NCBI GenBank assembly: GCA_027587225.1
Contig: JAPDDQ010000016.1
Span: 1 to 64,000 of the forward strand
Source: Solirubrobacter taibaiensis
GTDB lineage: Bacteria; Actinomycetota; Thermoleophilia; Solirubrobacterales; Solirubrobacteraceae
Reading direction: 5' to 3'
DNA length: 64,000 nucleotides
Every line of letters begins with the position of its first letter. Positions within the stretch are counted from its first letter, which is position 1. Shown one piece after another: positions 26,222 to 34,559 of this stretch. The translations under genes and the position numbers were made by a program. The notes beneath the pieces are model-generated. The model did no database searches and was not told the origin of the DNA. It was given only the letters and a program-made list of their open reading frames with translations.

Positions 26222-27055
26222 GTGCGGATCGCCCTAGTGGCCAATCGCGCCTCCGGGGGCCGAACCGATCCTGCGCCGTTCGCCGCAGCCCTGAAGGCCG
26301 AGATCTTCGGCATCGACGCCCTCGACGGGGTGCGCGACTTCGCCCCTGAGCGGATCGCGGTCGCGGGCGGAGACGGGTCGATCGGCTGCGTCGCGGCCTT
26401 GGCCGGGGAACTCGACGTGCCGCTCGCCGTGATCCCGAGCGGGACCGCGAACGACTTCGCGCGCGCGAACGCCATCCCGCTGGACATCGAGGCGGCGCTG
26501 AAGCTCGCCCGCGAGGGCACGGAGCTGCGGCCGCTCGAGCTCGGCCGGTTGTCGAGCGGCCGTCCGTTCGTGAACGTGGCGTCCGCCGGTCTCTCGAGCG
26601 TCGCGGGGCGCCGCGCGCAGCCGCTGAAGTCGCGCTTCGGCCCGCTGGCCTACGGGATGGGCGCCGCCCGCGCCGCCGCGACCGGCAAGCCGCTCCTCGT
26701 CCGCGTGCTCGTGGACCAGCAGGAGGTCTACAGCGCCGAGGCGTGGCAGATCATGGTGGCCTGCACGGGCGCGTTCGGCGGCGGCAGCGGAATCGGCGCC
26801 ACCGACGCCACCGACGGCGACCTCGACGTCGTGATCGTCCCCGCCGGCACGCGGCTCGGCCTCGCCCGCCGCGCCTGGGGCCTGCGGACGAAGACGATCG
26901 AGCGCCAGCGCAGCGTCTCCCACTTCGAGGGCAAGGTCGTCGAGGTCGAGCTCCCCGCGGGCTCCGAGCTCAACTGCGACGGCGAGTTCGTCGACGGCGG
27001 CCTGGACTACGTGACCGCCACCGCGAACGCCTTCCGGCTGGTCGTCCCCGGCTAG
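26222..27055 (+). CDS. Diacylglycerol kinase-family lipid kinase
   Basis: A 277-residue DagK/YegS-type lipid kinase. ATP-site motif VAGGDGSIG, the PSGTANDFARA motif, and a C-terminal beta-sandwich with LNCDGE (the conserved D-GE). Length is slightly short for the family (~300). It phosphorylates diacylglycerol or related lipids in relatives. GTG start at 26222; the stop overlaps that of the convergent protease gene (CTAG). Confidence 0.9.
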   Translation: MRIALVANRASGGRTDPAPFAAALKAEIFGIDALDGVRDFAPERIAVAGGDGSIGCVAALAGELDVPLAVIPSGTANDFARANAIPLDIEAALKLAREGTELRPLELGRLSSGRPFVNVASAGLSSVAGRRAQPLKSRFGPLAYGMGAARAAATGKPLLVRVLVDQQEVYSAEAWQIMVACTGAFGGGSGIGATDATDGDLDVVIVPAGTRLGLARRAWGLRTKTIERQRSVSHFEGKVVEVELPAGSELNCDGEFVDGGLDYVTATANAFRLVVPG

Positions 27056-28545
27056 TACGGGTGCGGCTTGGCCGCGGCCACGCGCAGGCCGGTGTGGCCG
27101 GTGCGCAGCGGGATCGGCACGCCGTCCATGACGCGCTCGATGTCGGCGCGCTCGAGCACCTCGTGGCGCAGGAGCTGTTGGGCGAACTGGTCGAGTTGCG
27201 CGCGGTGATCCGTGAGCAGCTTCTCCGCGCGGCGCATGGCCTCGTCCGCGAGGTGCTGCTGCTCGGCGTCGCGCAGCTCACGCGTGCGGTCGGACACCGC
27301 GCCGCCCTCCTCGACGAGCTGGAGCGCGCTGACCGACGTGCCCATCGCCCACTCGTGGATCATCGACCGTGAGATGCGTGCCACCTGCTTGAGGTCGTCG
27401 GAGGCGCCGGTGGTGACGCTGCCGAACACCATCTCCTCGGCGGCGCGCCCACCGAGCAGGACCGTCATCCGGTCCAGCAGCTCCGCGCGCGTCTTGAGGT
27501 AGCGGTCTTCCTCCGGAAAGTGCAGCGTGTAGCCGAGCGCGTTGCCGCGCGGGACGATCGAGATCTTGTGCGTGCGGTCCACGCCGGGCAGCAGCTCGGC
27601 GCACAGCGCGTGGCCGGCCTCGTGGAACGCAATCACGCGCCGCTCGTGCTCGGTGAGCCGGCGACTGGACTGCATCCCGGCGACGACCCGCTCGAGCGCG
27701 CCGTCGAAGTCCTCCTGCACCAGTTCGGAACGCCGGTCACGGCCGGCGCGGATGGCCGCCTCGTTGGCGATGTTCGCCAGGTCGGCGCCGGTCAGGCCCG
27801 CGGTCTGGCGCGCGATCGACTCGAAGTCGATGGCGCCGACCGGCTTGTTGCGCGTGTGGACCTTCAAGATCGCCTCGCGGCCGGCGACGTCGGGCGCGGA
27901 CACGAGGATCTGACGGTCGAAGCGGCCGGGGCGCAGCAGCGCCGGGTCGAGCTTGTCCAGCAGGTTGGATGCGGCGATCACGATCACGTCGCCGTTGCCG
28001 CCGAAGCCGTCCATCTCCACCAGGAGCTGGTTGAGCGTCTGCTCGCGCTCGGAGTTGTTGTCCGAGCCGCGCACCGCGCCGACGGCGTCGATCTCGTCGA
28101 TGAAGACGATCGCGGGCGCGTGCTGGCGGGCCTCGTCGAACAGGCGCCGGATGCGCTTGGCACCGAGGCCGGCGTACATCTCGACGAAGCTCGACGCCGA
28201 CTGCGCGAAGAACTGCGCACCGGATTCGTTGGCCACGGCCTTCGCCAGCAGCGTCTTGCCCGTACCGGGGGGTCCGTGCAGCAGAATCCCCTTCGGCACC
28301 TTCGCGCCCAGCTTCTGGAACCGCTTGGGGTCCTTCAGGAAGTCGACGACCTCCTGGAGCTCCGCCTTCGCCTCATCGGCCCCGGCCACCTCACCCCACG
28401 CGATCGAGCCCTTCGAGTCCGGCTTGATCTCGATCGGCTTGGTCCGCGGCAGCATCCGCATCATCCGCCACAGGAAGTAGACGATGAGGCCCGCGAAGAC
28501 CACGGGAAACCAGGTCAGGATGATGTTCTTCGTCGAGTCCCACAT
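27052..28545 (-). CDS. FtsH-like membrane AAA+ zinc metalloprotease, short N-terminus
   Basis: A 497-residue FtsH-family protein. One N-terminal membrane helix (about residues 8-28), Walker A GPPGTGKTLLAKAVA, Walker B IVFIDEIDAVG, second region of homology with RPGRFDRQI, zinc motif HEAGHA and third-ligand region TTGASDDLKQVARISR. Classical FtsH has two membrane helices around an extracellular domain and is ~600-650 residues; the extracellular domain and first helix are absent here. It is probably a second, specialised FtsH. No ribosome binding site is obvious. Confidence 0.9.
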   Translation of the reverse strand: MWDSTKNIILTWFPVVFAGLIVYFLWRMMRMLPRTKPIEIKPDSKGSIAWGEVAGADEAKAELQEVVDFLKDPKRFQKLGAKVPKGILLHGPPGTGKTLLAKAVANESGAQFFAQSASSFVEMYAGLGAKRIRRLFDEARQHAPAIVFIDEIDAVGAVRGSDNNSEREQTLNQLLVEMDGFGGNGDVIVIAASNLLDKLDPALLRPGRFDRQILVSAPDVAGREAILKVHTRNKPVGAIDFESIARQTAGLTGADLANIANEAAIRAGRDRRSELVQEDFDGALERVVAGMQSSRRLTEHERRVIAFHEAGHALCAELLPGVDRTHKISIVPRGNALGYTLHFPEEDRYLKTRAELLDRMTVLLGGRAAEEMVFGSVTTGASDDLKQVARISRSMIHEWAMGTSVSALQLVEEGGAVSDRTRELRDAEQQHLADEAMRRAEKLLTDHRAQLDQFAQQLLRHEVLERADIERVMDGVPIPLRTGHTGLRVAAAKPHPY

Positions 28546-28581
28546 GCGACCACGCAGTGTGGACCCGACCCGGCGATTCGA

Positions 28582-28601
28582 CTAGGGGGTCTGGACCCTA
28601 G
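28582..28601 (-). terminator. Possible hairpin terminator after yqhQ
   Basis: CTAGGGGGTCTGGACCCTAG can fold with CTAG/GGGTC against GACCC/CTAG and one bulged base. It lies 3 bases past the yqhQ stop. No T tract follows, so confidence is low. Confidence 0.35.
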
Positions 28602-28603
28602 TT

Positions 28604-29398
28604 CTAGTCCGCCTTTTCCTCGACGCGCAGGATCTCCGCCAGCGCGGCGCGGCCCACCTCGAGCTGGCGCTCGTCCGGCTCACGCGTGCCGATCGCGCGC
28701 TGCAACTCGTAGCCGGGCTTCTTCAGCGCCTTGGAGACGGGCGAGTCGATGTGGCGCTCGCTCCAGGCGAAGACCTCCACCGCAGCGGCGGTGGCCGCGA
28801 GCGAGACGATCCCGCCGGCGAGCGGCGTCGGCTTCTCCATCGCGCGCTTGAGCAGCAGCGCGCCCACGACGTTGGCGGCGATCATCGGCGCCATCAGGTG
28901 CGAGCCGCAGCGCTCGTGCTCCTTGGTGGCGTCCCGCGCGTCCTCGTCGTCGGCCTCATAGGCGGCGATCGCCTTGTGCTCGACGCCGTGGTAGGCGGCG
29001 AGCTCGCCGCCGCGCAGGGCGAAGATCGCGGGCGTGAGGCCCACCAGCGCCGAGGCGAGCTCGCCGGGCGTGCCCTTCACGCGGCGCTTGATCGCCGTGC
29101 CGGTGAGCGAGGCCGCGGCGGCGACGCCGATCACGGACGGGTTCTCGAACGCCAGCTTGGCCTGCGGCAGGCCCTTCTTGACGAGCGGGATGACCGCGAA
29201 GGACTCCGCCAGGCGCACCAGGCCGCGCAGGCCGGGGACGCCGTCGAACCCGGTCACGCGCGGCTTGTGGCCGGACGCGACCTTCACGGAGCCGTCATCG
29301 GCGCGGATCGCGACCGCCCAGTGCGAAGGGCCGTGCACGAGCAGCCCGTTGCGCAGGGCCATGCCGCCGAGGCGGAGCTTGTCTTCAGGAACCGGCAA
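28604..29398 (-). CDS. YqhQ/DUF1385 integral membrane protein
   Basis: A 264-residue membrane protein of the DUF1385 family. LRLGGMALRNGLLVHGPSHWAVAIR at the N-terminus and YHGVEHKAIAAYE ... HERCGSHLMAP are the family's most conserved parts. Function is not established. TTG start at 29398 overlaps the end of the M20 peptidase gene by 14 bases; a start at the ATG for MALRNG would cut a conserved segment. Confidence 0.82.
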   Translation of the reverse strand: MPVPEDKLRLGGMALRNGLLVHGPSHWAVAIRADDGSVKVASGHKPRVTGFDGVPGLRGLVRLAESFAVIPLVKKGLPQAKLAFENPSVIGVAAAASLTGTAIKRRVKGTPGELASALVGLTPAIFALRGGELAAYHGVEHKAIAAYEADDEDARDATKEHERCGSHLMAPMIAANVVGALLLKRAMEKPTPLAGGIVSLAATAAAVEVFAWSERHIDSPVSKALKKPGYELQRAIGTREPDERQLEVGRAALAEILRVEEKAD

Positions 29399-30692
29399 GG
29401 AGCCTCCCGGGGAGGTCGTGGAAGAAGGCGGCGGCGAAGCCGAGGTCGCGCACGTCGATGCGCTCATCGTGCGAATGCATCAGCGGCCACGTCTCATAGA
29501 CCGTCTGGTGGCGCTGCGGGAAGAAGCCGTAGGCGACGCAGTCCGGGAACGCGGCCCGGAACCAGCGGCTGTCGGTGAAGGCCGGGAGGACCGTCGGGAC
29601 GGCCTCGGAGCCCGCGTCCTGCTCGCCGACCCAGTCGCGGATGACGTCCATCAGCTTGGAGTCGACCGGGGAGCGATTGCCGACGATGGCCTCGGTGAAC
29701 TCGAGCTCGAAGTCACCCTCGCCCAGGACCTCTTTGACCCGCAGCAGCGCGGTGTCCTCGCCCATGCCCGGCGGGACGCGGCAGTCCACGCGGACCTGGG
29801 CGCGGGCGGGGATGACGTTGATCTTCTCGCCCGCGGAGACGATCGTGGGCGCGAACGTGACGCTCATCGCGGCGTCGGCGAGGGCCGCGAGCGGCGGCGA
29901 GACCTTGCGGATCTCCTCCAACGCGCCCTCCGGGTCCTCGGCCGATCCGCCGAGCGCTTCCAGCAGCGCGTGGGTGGCCTCGGTCAGGTCGAACCCGGGG
30001 CGGCCGGCGCCGAGCTTGGTGATCAGCGGGGCGAGCTCGAGCAGGGCGTTCTTGGCCAGGCCGGGCACGGAGGCGTGGGCGGCGGTGCCGGACGTGCGCA
30101 GGTTGAAGCGGAAGGTGCCCTTCTCGGCCACGCACACGCCGTAGAGGCGGCGGTCGCCGTACGGCATCACGGCGCCCGCGCCCTCGTTGAGCAGGTAGTC
30201 GACCTTGGAGAGGTCGGGGCGGTTCTCGGTGATCCACTTGGCGCCGAGCACGCCGCCGGTCTCCTCGTCGGGCACGGCGATGACCTTCAGCGTGCCGCCG
30301 AACTTCGCGCCGGAGCGGGCCAGACGCGCGGCCGCGACGGACTCCGCGGCCGTCTGGTTCTTCATGTCGATCGTGCCGCGGCCGTACAGGTAGCCGTCAC
30401 GGATCTCGGCGCCCCACGGGTCGGCACTCCAGTCCTGCGGGTCGGCGAGCACGGTGTCGACGTGGCTGAGGTAGCCGAGCGACGGCCCATCGCCCCCTCG
30501 CAGCGTCGCCACCAGGCAGGGACGCTCCGGCTCGGCACCGGCCAGCTCGACCGTCAGCCCCGCGTCCTCCAGATAGCCCGCGAGCCACTCCAGGCACTCC
30601 CGCTCGTTGCCGGGCGGATTGACCGTCTTGAAGCGGATCAGGCTGGACAGGACCTCGGCGGTCTCGTCCTGCAACTCCTCAGCGAGCCCCAT
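29385..30692 (-). CDS. M20-family metallopeptidase (ArgE/DapE/CPG2-like)
   Basis: A 435-residue zinc amidohydrolase. SHVDTVLADPQDW (first His/Asp), GRGTIDMKN (bridging Asp), PDEETGG (catalytic Glu and metal Glu), a dimerisation domain with HASVPGLAKNALLEL and the C-terminal HSHDERI (metal His). Closer to the succinyl-diaminopimelate desuccinylase/carboxypeptidase G2 group than to dipeptidases; substrate not determined. The ATG immediately follows the chrA stop (TAGATG on the minus strand). Confidence 0.88.
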   Translation of the reverse strand: MGLAEELQDETAEVLSSLIRFKTVNPPGNERECLEWLAGYLEDAGLTVELAGAEPERPCLVATLRGGDGPSLGYLSHVDTVLADPQDWSADPWGAEIRDGYLYGRGTIDMKNQTAAESVAAARLARSGAKFGGTLKVIAVPDEETGGVLGAKWITENRPDLSKVDYLLNEGAGAVMPYGDRRLYGVCVAEKGTFRFNLRTSGTAAHASVPGLAKNALLELAPLITKLGAGRPGFDLTEATHALLEALGGSAEDPEGALEEIRKVSPPLAALADAAMSVTFAPTIVSAGEKINVIPARAQVRVDCRVPPGMGEDTALLRVKEVLGEGDFELEFTEAIVGNRSPVDSKLMDVIRDWVGEQDAGSEAVPTVLPAFTDSRWFRAAFPDCVAYGFFPQRHQTVYETWPLMHSHDERIDVRDLGFAAAFFHDLPGRLLAGS

Positions 30693-31742
30693 CTAAAAGA
30701 GCGTAGTGGCGAGGCCCGCGATCGCGCCCGCGACCAGCACGGCAAGGGGCGGGATACGCGCGAGGAGGGCGATCGCCGCGCCCGCGAGCACGAACCACTG
30801 CCACGTGGTGTCGAGGGAGCCGAGGAGCGGGACCGCGGCGCCGAGGATCGCTCCCGCCGCGGCCGGGCCGGCGCCGTCGAGGAACGCGCGGGCGTTCGGG
30901 CTCGTCCGCAGCCGGTCGAAGTGGCGGGCACCGAGGAGGATGAACACGAAGCTGGGCGCGAACGCGACCGCGGTGGCGACGAGCGCGGGGCCCAGCCCAC
31001 CGGCCGCATAACCGACCAGTGCGACGGTGTGGGTGACCGGGCCGGGCGTGATCTGGCCGTAGGCGACGGCGTTCGCGAACGCCTGCTCGCTCATCCAGCC
31101 GTGCGCCTCGACGGCGTCGCCGTACATCAGCGGGATGATCACGTAGCCGCCGCCGTAGGACAGGGCGCCGACCTTGGCCGCGAGCCAGATCAGCGCGGGC
31201 CACATGACGCTGAGGACCTTCTGGCGCGTCAGCTCGAACAGGCCGGCGAGCAGGAGGATCGCCACGACGTACGGGCCGGCGAGCGCGGCGCCGAGCGCCC
31301 CGGCGATCACGTACACGAGGCCGCGGCGCGGGTCGATGAGCTTCAGGCCGGCCTGGACGACCACGGCCACGACCGCGGCCGCCGCTCCCGCCCCGAACGC
31401 GTCGACGGCGGCCGGCGGCTCGTCCTGGAGCGCGACCGCCGCGATCACCAGGCACACGAGCAGGCCGGGCAGGATGAAGGCGAGGCCGCCGACGATCGCA
31501 CCGGCACGGCCGGCGACCCGCTGGGCGCAGTAGATCGACATCTGGGTCGAGGCTGGGCCGGGCAGCAGGTTGCACGCGGCGAACGCGTCCTCGAACTCGC
31601 GCTGGTCGATCCATTCGCGCTTCTCGACGGTGAGATCACGCAGGAGGGCGACGTGGGCGGGCGGCCCGCCGAAGCCGAGCGCACCGATCCGGCCCCACTC
31701 GCGGGCCACCGTGCTCAGGGGGACGGGGGCCACGAGCCCCAT
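30693..31742 (-). CDS. chrA: Chromate transporter family protein
   Basis: A 349-residue two-domain CHR-family membrane protein. Each half starts with the family signature: WGRIGALGFGGPPAHVALLRD and AAKVGALSYGGGYVIIPLM, with NLLPGPASTQMSIY and QITPGPVTHTVALVGY in the matching later positions. Somewhat short for a fused ChrA (~390-400). Members export chromate; sulfate-like anions are an alternative. First gene of a three-gene operon (chrA, M20 peptidase, yqhQ) divergent from rarA by 9 bases. Confidence 0.9.
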   Translation of the reverse strand: MGLVAPVPLSTVAREWGRIGALGFGGPPAHVALLRDLTVEKREWIDQREFEDAFAACNLLPGPASTQMSIYCAQRVAGRAGAIVGGLAFILPGLLVCLVIAAVALQDEPPAAVDAFGAGAAAAVVAVVVQAGLKLIDPRRGLVYVIAGALGAALAGPYVVAILLLAGLFELTRQKVLSVMWPALIWLAAKVGALSYGGGYVIIPLMYGDAVEAHGWMSEQAFANAVAYGQITPGPVTHTVALVGYAAGGLGPALVATAVAFAPSFVFILLGARHFDRLRTSPNARAFLDGAGPAAAGAILGAAVPLLGSLDTTWQWFVLAGAAIALLARIPPLAVLVAGAIAGLATTLF

Positions 31743-31751
31743 ACTTATCGC

Positions 31752-33062
31752 ATGGGGAGTCTCTTCGACCTGCCCGAGGAGCAGCCGGCAACAAGTGCAG
31801 CGCCGGCCGCCGACCAGCCGCTCGCCGCGCGGATGCGGCCGCGGACGCTCGAGCAGTTCGTGGGCCAGACGCACCTGCTGAGCAACTCCAGCGCGCTGCG
31901 GACGGCGATCCAGTCCGGCGAGCCGCACTCGATGATCCTGTACGGGCCGCCGGGCACCGGCAAGACGACGCTGGCGCGGATGCTGGCCGAGTACGCCGAC
32001 GCGGCGTTCGAGGAGCTGTCCGCCGTGGAGGCGGGCCGGCAGCAGGTGCGCGAGGTGATGGCGCGGGCCCGCGAGCGGCGTCGGAGCGGCCGCCACACGA
32101 TCTTCTTCCTCGACGAGATCCACCGCTTCAACAAGGCCCAGCAGGACGCCCTGCTGCCGGCGGTCGAGGAGGGTCTGGTGGTGTTGGTCGGCGCCACCAC
32201 CGAGAACCCGTACTTCGAGGTCAACTCGGCGCTGATCTCGCGCGCGCAGGTCTATGAGCTGCACGAGCTGACGGCGGAGGACATCGCCGGGCTGCTCCGG
32301 CGGGCGCTGGAGGAGGTCGGCGCTTCGGTCTCCGACGAGGTGATCGAGTTCATGTCCTCGCGCTCCGCGGGCGACGCGCGCTCGTCTTTGAACGCGCTGG
32401 AGCTGGCGTTGGACACGGCCGCGCGCACGGGCGAGCCGGTGACCATGGCTGACGCCGAGGACGCGATGCAGCGCAAGGCCCTGCGCTACGACAAGGCCGG
32501 CGATCAGCACTACGACTACATCTCCGCCTTCATCAAGTCGGTCCGCGGGTCCGACCCGGACGCGGCGCTGTACTACTTGGCGGCGATGGTCGAGGGTGGC
32601 GAGGACCCGCGCTACATCGCGCGCCGGATCATCGTGCTGGCATCCGAGGACGTGGGCAACGCCGACCCGGCGGCCCTGGGCGTCGCCGTGGCGGCGGCGC
32701 ACGCCGTGGAGCACGTCGGCCTGCCCGAGTGCACGTTTGCCTTGTCCCAGGCCACGATCTACCTCGCGATGGCGCCGAAGTCCAACGTGGCCGGTGTCGC
32801 GTTCGGTCGCGCCCGGGCGGAGATCTCTGAGCACGGCGCGAAGATCCCGCCGAGCGCCCTGCGCACCGCCGCCTACCCGGCGGCGAAGAAGCTCGGCCGC
32901 GGGATCGGCTACGACTACCCGCACGATCACCCCGGCGCGGTCAACGACCAAGAGCACCTGCCCGAGGGCCGTGAGCACCTGCGGTTCTTCGAACCCGGCG
33001 ACAACGAGCCCGAGCTGCGCGAGCGACTGAAGAAGATCCGGGATGCCCGCGGTCGCGATTGA
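31752..33062 (+). CDS. rarA: Replication-associated recombination ATPase RarA (MgsA)
   Basis: A 436-residue AAA+ clamp-loader-like protein acting at stalled replication forks. Walker A YGPPGTGKTTLARM, Walker B FFLDEIHRFNKAQQDALLPAVEEG, and sensor I GATTENPYFEVNSALISR. The C-terminal RarA domain has the signature IKSVRGSDPDAALYYLAAMVEGGEDPRYIARRI. Only 9 bases separate it from chrA, so its promoter must reach into chrA. Downstream it overlaps the next gene by 20 bases. Confidence 0.95.
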   Translation: MGSLFDLPEEQPATSAAPAADQPLAARMRPRTLEQFVGQTHLLSNSSALRTAIQSGEPHSMILYGPPGTGKTTLARMLAEYADAAFEELSAVEAGRQQVREVMARARERRRSGRHTIFFLDEIHRFNKAQQDALLPAVEEGLVVLVGATTENPYFEVNSALISRAQVYELHELTAEDIAGLLRRALEEVGASVSDEVIEFMSSRSAGDARSSLNALELALDTAARTGEPVTMADAEDAMQRKALRYDKAGDQHYDYISAFIKSVRGSDPDAALYYLAAMVEGGEDPRYIARRIIVLASEDVGNADPAALGVAVAAAHAVEHVGLPECTFALSQATIYLAMAPKSNVAGVAFGRARAEISEHGAKIPPSALRTAAYPAAKKLGRGIGYDYPHDHPGAVNDQEHLPEGREHLRFFEPGDNEPELRERLKKIRDARGRD

Positions 33063-34311
33063 CCTCGACGCCGCCCGCCAGGCGCACCCGCTGTGGGCGG
33101 TGCTGCCGGTCGCCGCGCGGGCGCGCTACCTGCGCCGCGCGGCGGTGGCGCTGCTCGACGAGCTGGACGAGCTCGCGCCGCGACTGGCCGACGAGACGGG
33201 CTGGCCGGTCTCGCAGCTGCTGGTGACGGAGCTGCTGCCGGCGGTGCGCGGGCTCTCCGCTCTGGCGGACGACGGACCGCGCGCGCTGGCGGACACGCGC
33301 CTGACCCCGCGCGCGCTGCTGCTCGCGGGCCGCTCCACGCGGGTCATGCAGTCGCCGGTGGGCCTGGTGGGTGTGCGTGGGCCTTCGGCTTCGCCCTTCG
33401 CGGAGCCGCTGCTGGAGACCGCGGCCGCGCTCTTGGCCGGCAACGCCGTCGTCCTGGCGGCCGTGGTGCCGCGCCTGCGGGCGATCTTCCTGCGCGCGGG
33501 CATCCCGGGCGAGCTGCTGATGGATGCGCCGGAGGACACCGACCTCGACACGCTGTGCCGGCGCGTGATCGACCTACCCCGTCCGGGTCGGCGCGGGATG
33601 CTGCTCGTGCTTGCCGGTGCGCCGCGTGAACGCGTGGTCGAGGCCGCCGTGTGGGCGGGCTTCGGCCGTCACCCGGCCGCGGCGGGCCGGCTCGTGATGG
33701 TCCGCGACGCGGTGCCTGGGCTCGTAACCGCGCTCGAAGAAGCCGCGGCGGCGCTGCGGGTCGGCGACCCGCGCGACCCGGACACGGACATCGCCGCACC
33801 ACCCGCTCCGGTGGCGGCCGGCGGCGACGCGGGCGCGAGCGACCCAGCTTCACCGGCCCGCCCCACTGTGCTCGTCGTCGGCGCCGACGACCCGGGGTTC
33901 CTCTCGCCCCCCGACGAGCCGACCCTCGTGGTCGTCGAGACGCCGGACAGCGAGGCGGCGATCGAGCTCGCCGTGCGCGAGGCCCGCGACGCGCCTGTCT
34001 CGATCTGGGCGCGTGATCTGCCGAAAGGCGAGCGGATCTCGCGGCGGTTGCCGTCGCCGACGACCTGGGTCGGGCAACACGGGATCGCCACCACGGCCGT
34101 GCCGACCCGGATCGCCCGCCACGTCGTGCCGCGGCAGTTGGAGTGGCGGGCAGCTTGGGCCCCCGGCACCCCCAAGCTACCCGCCGATCAGGACCAGCTT
34201 GCGGCGCAGCGAACCCTGACCGAGGTTCGCCATGGTCGAGAGGCGCGCCGCTGGCCCGCGATGAGGGCGGGCGCGCGCGCCCTCGTTCGCGCGGCACGGA
34301 GAGAGCCGTAG
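33043..34311 (+). CDS. Aldehyde dehydrogenase-like protein lacking the catalytic cysteine
   Basis: A 422-residue protein with remnants of the aldehyde dehydrogenase fold. MQSPVGLVGVRGPSASPFAEPLLETAAALLAGNAVVL matches the family segment around PWNxP and AGN. In the position of the catalytic Cys loop it reads WAGFGRHPAAAGRLVMV with no cysteine, the ELGG glutamate motif is absent, and an Ala/Pro-rich linker (about residues 245-275) interrupts the domain. It is therefore a pseudo-enzyme or an extremely divergent member. Overlaps rarA by 20 bases. Function unknown. Confidence 0.7.
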   Translation: MPAVAIDLDAARQAHPLWAVLPVAARARYLRRAAVALLDELDELAPRLADETGWPVSQLLVTELLPAVRGLSALADDGPRALADTRLTPRALLLAGRSTRVMQSPVGLVGVRGPSASPFAEPLLETAAALLAGNAVVLAAVVPRLRAIFLRAGIPGELLMDAPEDTDLDTLCRRVIDLPRPGRRGMLLVLAGAPRERVVEAAVWAGFGRHPAAAGRLVMVRDAVPGLVTALEEAAAALRVGDPRDPDTDIAAPPAPVAAGGDAGASDPASPARPTVLVVGADDPGFLSPPDEPTLVVVETPDSEAAIELAVREARDAPVSIWARDLPKGERISRRLPSPTTWVGQHGIATTAVPTRIARHVVPRQLEWRAAWAPGTPKLPADQDQLAAQRTLTEVRHGREARRWPAMRAGARALVRAARREP

Positions 34312-34340
34312 GGCCGGTGCCCCTCCGCAACCGGCCCTAC
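34308..34340 (+). terminator. Hairpin terminator after the ALDH-like gene
   Basis: Perfect 11-bp stem GTAGGGCCGGT / ACCGGCCCTAC with an 11-base loop. It begins at the stop codon of the ALDH-like gene. There is no T tract, as often in high-GC genomes. Confidence 0.6.
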
Positions 34341-34396
34341 CACCCAGCACACACCCCCTCACGGACCCTAGGTCCCTTGCGCGCATTGTCGTTCGG

Positions 34397-34473
34397 CGTC
34401 GCAACCGCCCGCAACGACGATCTGTCGAAGTCGATCCGGCGGGAATCAGGCGAATGTCTAAAACGTCGACTCC
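34397..34473 (+). promoter_or_regulatory. Possible operator motifs upstream of FAD dehydrogenase gene
   Basis: CGTCGCAACC at 34397-34406 and AACGTCGACTCC at 34462-34473 resemble the paired AACGTCGAAACC/AACGTCGCAACC motifs upstream of the peptide transporter (48293-48336). The 248-base gap 34312-34559 has no gene; it contains this, the upstream terminator, an AATGTC...GACATT inverted repeat (about 34453-34483) and a leaderless -10. Confidence 0.35.
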
Positions 34474-34546
34474 CTTTCGACATTCCTCGCAGGCGCCTGG
34501 GCCTTTCTTGGACGTTCTGATGGTGGCTGTGGCACACGCTTGCCCC

Positions 34547-34552
34547 TAGGCT
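34547..34552 (+). promoter_or_regulatory. Putative leaderless -10 box (TAGGCT)
   Basis: TAGGCT ends 7 bases before the ATG at 34560, with no Shine-Dalgarno sequence between. Confidence 0.45.
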
Positions 34553-34559
34553 CGCTGAC

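Noticed and set aside
29034..31751. Very long plus-strand frame upstream of rarA
   Set aside because: High GC keeps this frame open antisense to yqhQ, the M20 peptidase and chrA, which have clear family motifs. The real gene starts at ATG 31752.
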